DNA from: Gammaproteobacteria bacterium
Lineage (GTDB): Bacteria > Pseudomonadota > Gammaproteobacteria > Arenicellales > UBA868
Reading direction: 5' to 3'
Assembly (NCBI GenBank): GCA_003529705.1
Contig: DPVA01000020.1
Span: 1-8,122, forward strand
DNA length: 8,122 nt
A model generated the notes under the pieces. It was not told where the DNA came from, ran no database searches, and worked only from the letters and a program-made list of their open reading frames with translations. Below, piece by piece: positions 7,222 through 8,122 of the stretch; position 1 is the first letter of the stretch, and each line of letters starts with the position of its first letter. The position numbers and the translations under genes are program-made.

Positions 7222-8122
7222 ATGGCACTTCAAATTTACAACAGTTTGACCCGCAAAAAGGAGCTTTTTCGACCCTTAAGAGCGGGACACGTCGGTATGT
7301 ACGTGTGCGGGATGACAGTCTACGACTACTGCCACCTCGGCCACGCCCGGGTTCTGGTGGTTTTTGACATGGTCGTTCGCGTATTGCGAGCGTGGGGTTA
7401 CACCGTCGAATATGTCCGCAACATTACGGATATCGACGATAAGATCATCGCGAGGGCTGCAGAACTGACGGAGCCGTTTGAGCAGCTTACGGAACGTTTC
7501 ATCGACGCGATGCATGAAGATGAAAAGGTGCTCAATGTTGCACCCCCGGATCAAGAGCCACGGGCAACGGGCCATATATCCGAGATCATCGCGATTATCC
7601 GCAAACTCGAAGAGCATGGTCTTGCCTACCAGGGGGATAACGGGGACGTGTACTTTAGGGTCCGCGAGTTCCAGAACTATGGTCGTCTGTCCGGCCGCTC
7701 GCTCGATGAATTGAAGGCCGGCGCCCGCGTTGAAAAGGACGAGGCCAAGGATGACCCGCTCGATTTTGTCTTGTGGAAACATGCGAAACCGGGAGAGCCG
7801 CTATGGCCTTCACCCTGGGGCGCCGGCCGCCCGGGTTGGCATATCGAGTGTTCCGCCATGTCGACACGATGCTTGGCGGACCATTTCGATATTCACGGGG
7901 GCGGGATGGACCTCCGTTTCCCCCACCACGAGAACGAAATTGCGCAGACCGAAGGGGCCACCGGGTCAAAGTTCGTGAACACGTGGATGCATAACGGATT
8001 CGTCCAGATTGACGAAGAGAAGATGTCAAAGTCACTGGGAAATTTTTTCACGATTCGTGACGTAGTTGGCAATGACACGAACACAGCACGCGCGGGGGAG
8101 GTAATCCGTTTCCTGATGCTGT
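7222..8122 (+). CDS. cysS: cysteinyl-tRNA synthetase CysS, 3' end missing
   Basis: CysS charges tRNA-Cys with cysteine in the cytoplasm. The first 300 codons are visible and the frame runs open off the right edge; family members are usually about 460 residues. The protein starts [16 protein letters not shown], matching the family N-terminus, and an in-frame TAG at 7204 excludes a long upstream extension; TTG codons at 7207 and 7213 are less likely starts. The class I catalytic domain has CGMTVYD with Cys29, HLGHAR (the HIGH motif) at 38-43, [22 protein letters not shown] with Cys210, FPHHENE with His235 and Glu239, and the KMSKS loop at 267-271. Cys29, Cys210, His235 and Glu239 correspond to the four zinc ligands of the E. 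coli enzyme that recognise the cysteine thiol. After KMSKS the segment [18 protein letters not shown] is about four residues longer than in E. coli. The missing part would hold the anticodon-binding domain. Confidence 0.96.
   Translation, partial: MALQIYNSLTRKKELFRPLRAGHVGMYVCGMTVYDYCHLGHARVLVVFDMVVRVLRAWGYTVEYVRNITDIDDKIIARAAELTEPFEQLTERFIDAMHEDEKVLNVAPPDQEPRATGHISEIIAIIRKLEEHGLAYQGDNGDVYFRVREFQNYGRLSGRSLDELKAGARVEKDEAKDDPLDFVLWKHAKPGEPLWPSPWGAGRPGWHIECSAMSTRCLADHFDIHGGGMDLRFPHHENEIAQTEGATGSKFVNTWMHNGFVQIDEEKMSKSLGNFFTIRDVVGNDTNTARAGEVIRFLML

Noticed and set aside
7164..7367. A small plus-strand frame overlapping the lpxH/cysS gap and the cysS start
   Set aside because: It conflicts with the clear CysRS frame from 7222 and its translation has no family features.
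7276..7782. A 168-codon open frame on the minus strand opposite cysS
   Set aside because: The plus strand encodes intact CysRS motifs over the same bases (HIGH region, [10 protein letters not shown]), so this is an antisense shadow.
1..8122. Mobile elements, tRNA or rRNA genes, CRISPR arrays, toxin-antitoxin or defence genes
   Set aside because: Nearly all bases are taken by recognised housekeeping genes, the gaps are short, and none of them contains repeats or motifs of these kinds.

Overview
The window reads as ordinary chromosomal core-gene DNA from a gammaproteobacterium of moderate-to-high GC content. The taxonomic call rests on gene order and protein family type: truA-trpF-accD-folC-(SPOR protein)-cvpA-purF is the order known from Pseudomonas, and a standalone trpF, an E. 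coli-length PurF (505 aa) and an LpxH-type UDP-diacylglucosamine hydrolase all fit. No genus can be named from this alone.

Layout. Positions 1-735 hold the 3' part of truA (tRNA pseudouridine synthase), cut by the left edge. A tightly packed plus-strand block follows: trpF (tryptophan synthesis), accD (acetyl-CoA carboxylase beta subunit, overlapping trpF by ATGA), folC (folylpolyglutamate/dihydrofolate synthase), a DedD-like membrane-anchored SPOR protein whose GTG start directly abuts the folC stop, cvpA (membrane protein) and purF (first committed step of purine synthesis). Spacings from -4 to about 36 nt suggest one transcription unit, or overlapping ones, from truA to purF. lpxH (lipid A synthesis) follows on the minus strand, tail to tail with purF with 18 nt between the stop codons. 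After about 110 nt, cysS (cysteinyl-tRNA synthetase) runs rightward and is cut by the right edge after 300 codons.

The genes are housekeeping: tRNA modification and charging, amino acid, fatty acid, folate and purine synthesis, lipid A synthesis and cell-division-associated envelope functions. The folC-purF link is metabolically sensible because purine synthesis uses folate one-carbon units. All catalytic motifs checked by eye are intact and no frameshift is visible.

I found no mobile element, RNA gene, CRISPR array, defence system or unknown gene cluster. The observations worth a second look are small: the join between the purF block and a lpxH/cysS pair that lacks ppiB, frequent non-ATG starts, a palindrome next to the purF ribosome binding site, a trpF start without Shine-Dalgarno sequence but with a -10-like hexamer just upstream, and a short insertion after the CysRS KMSKS loop.
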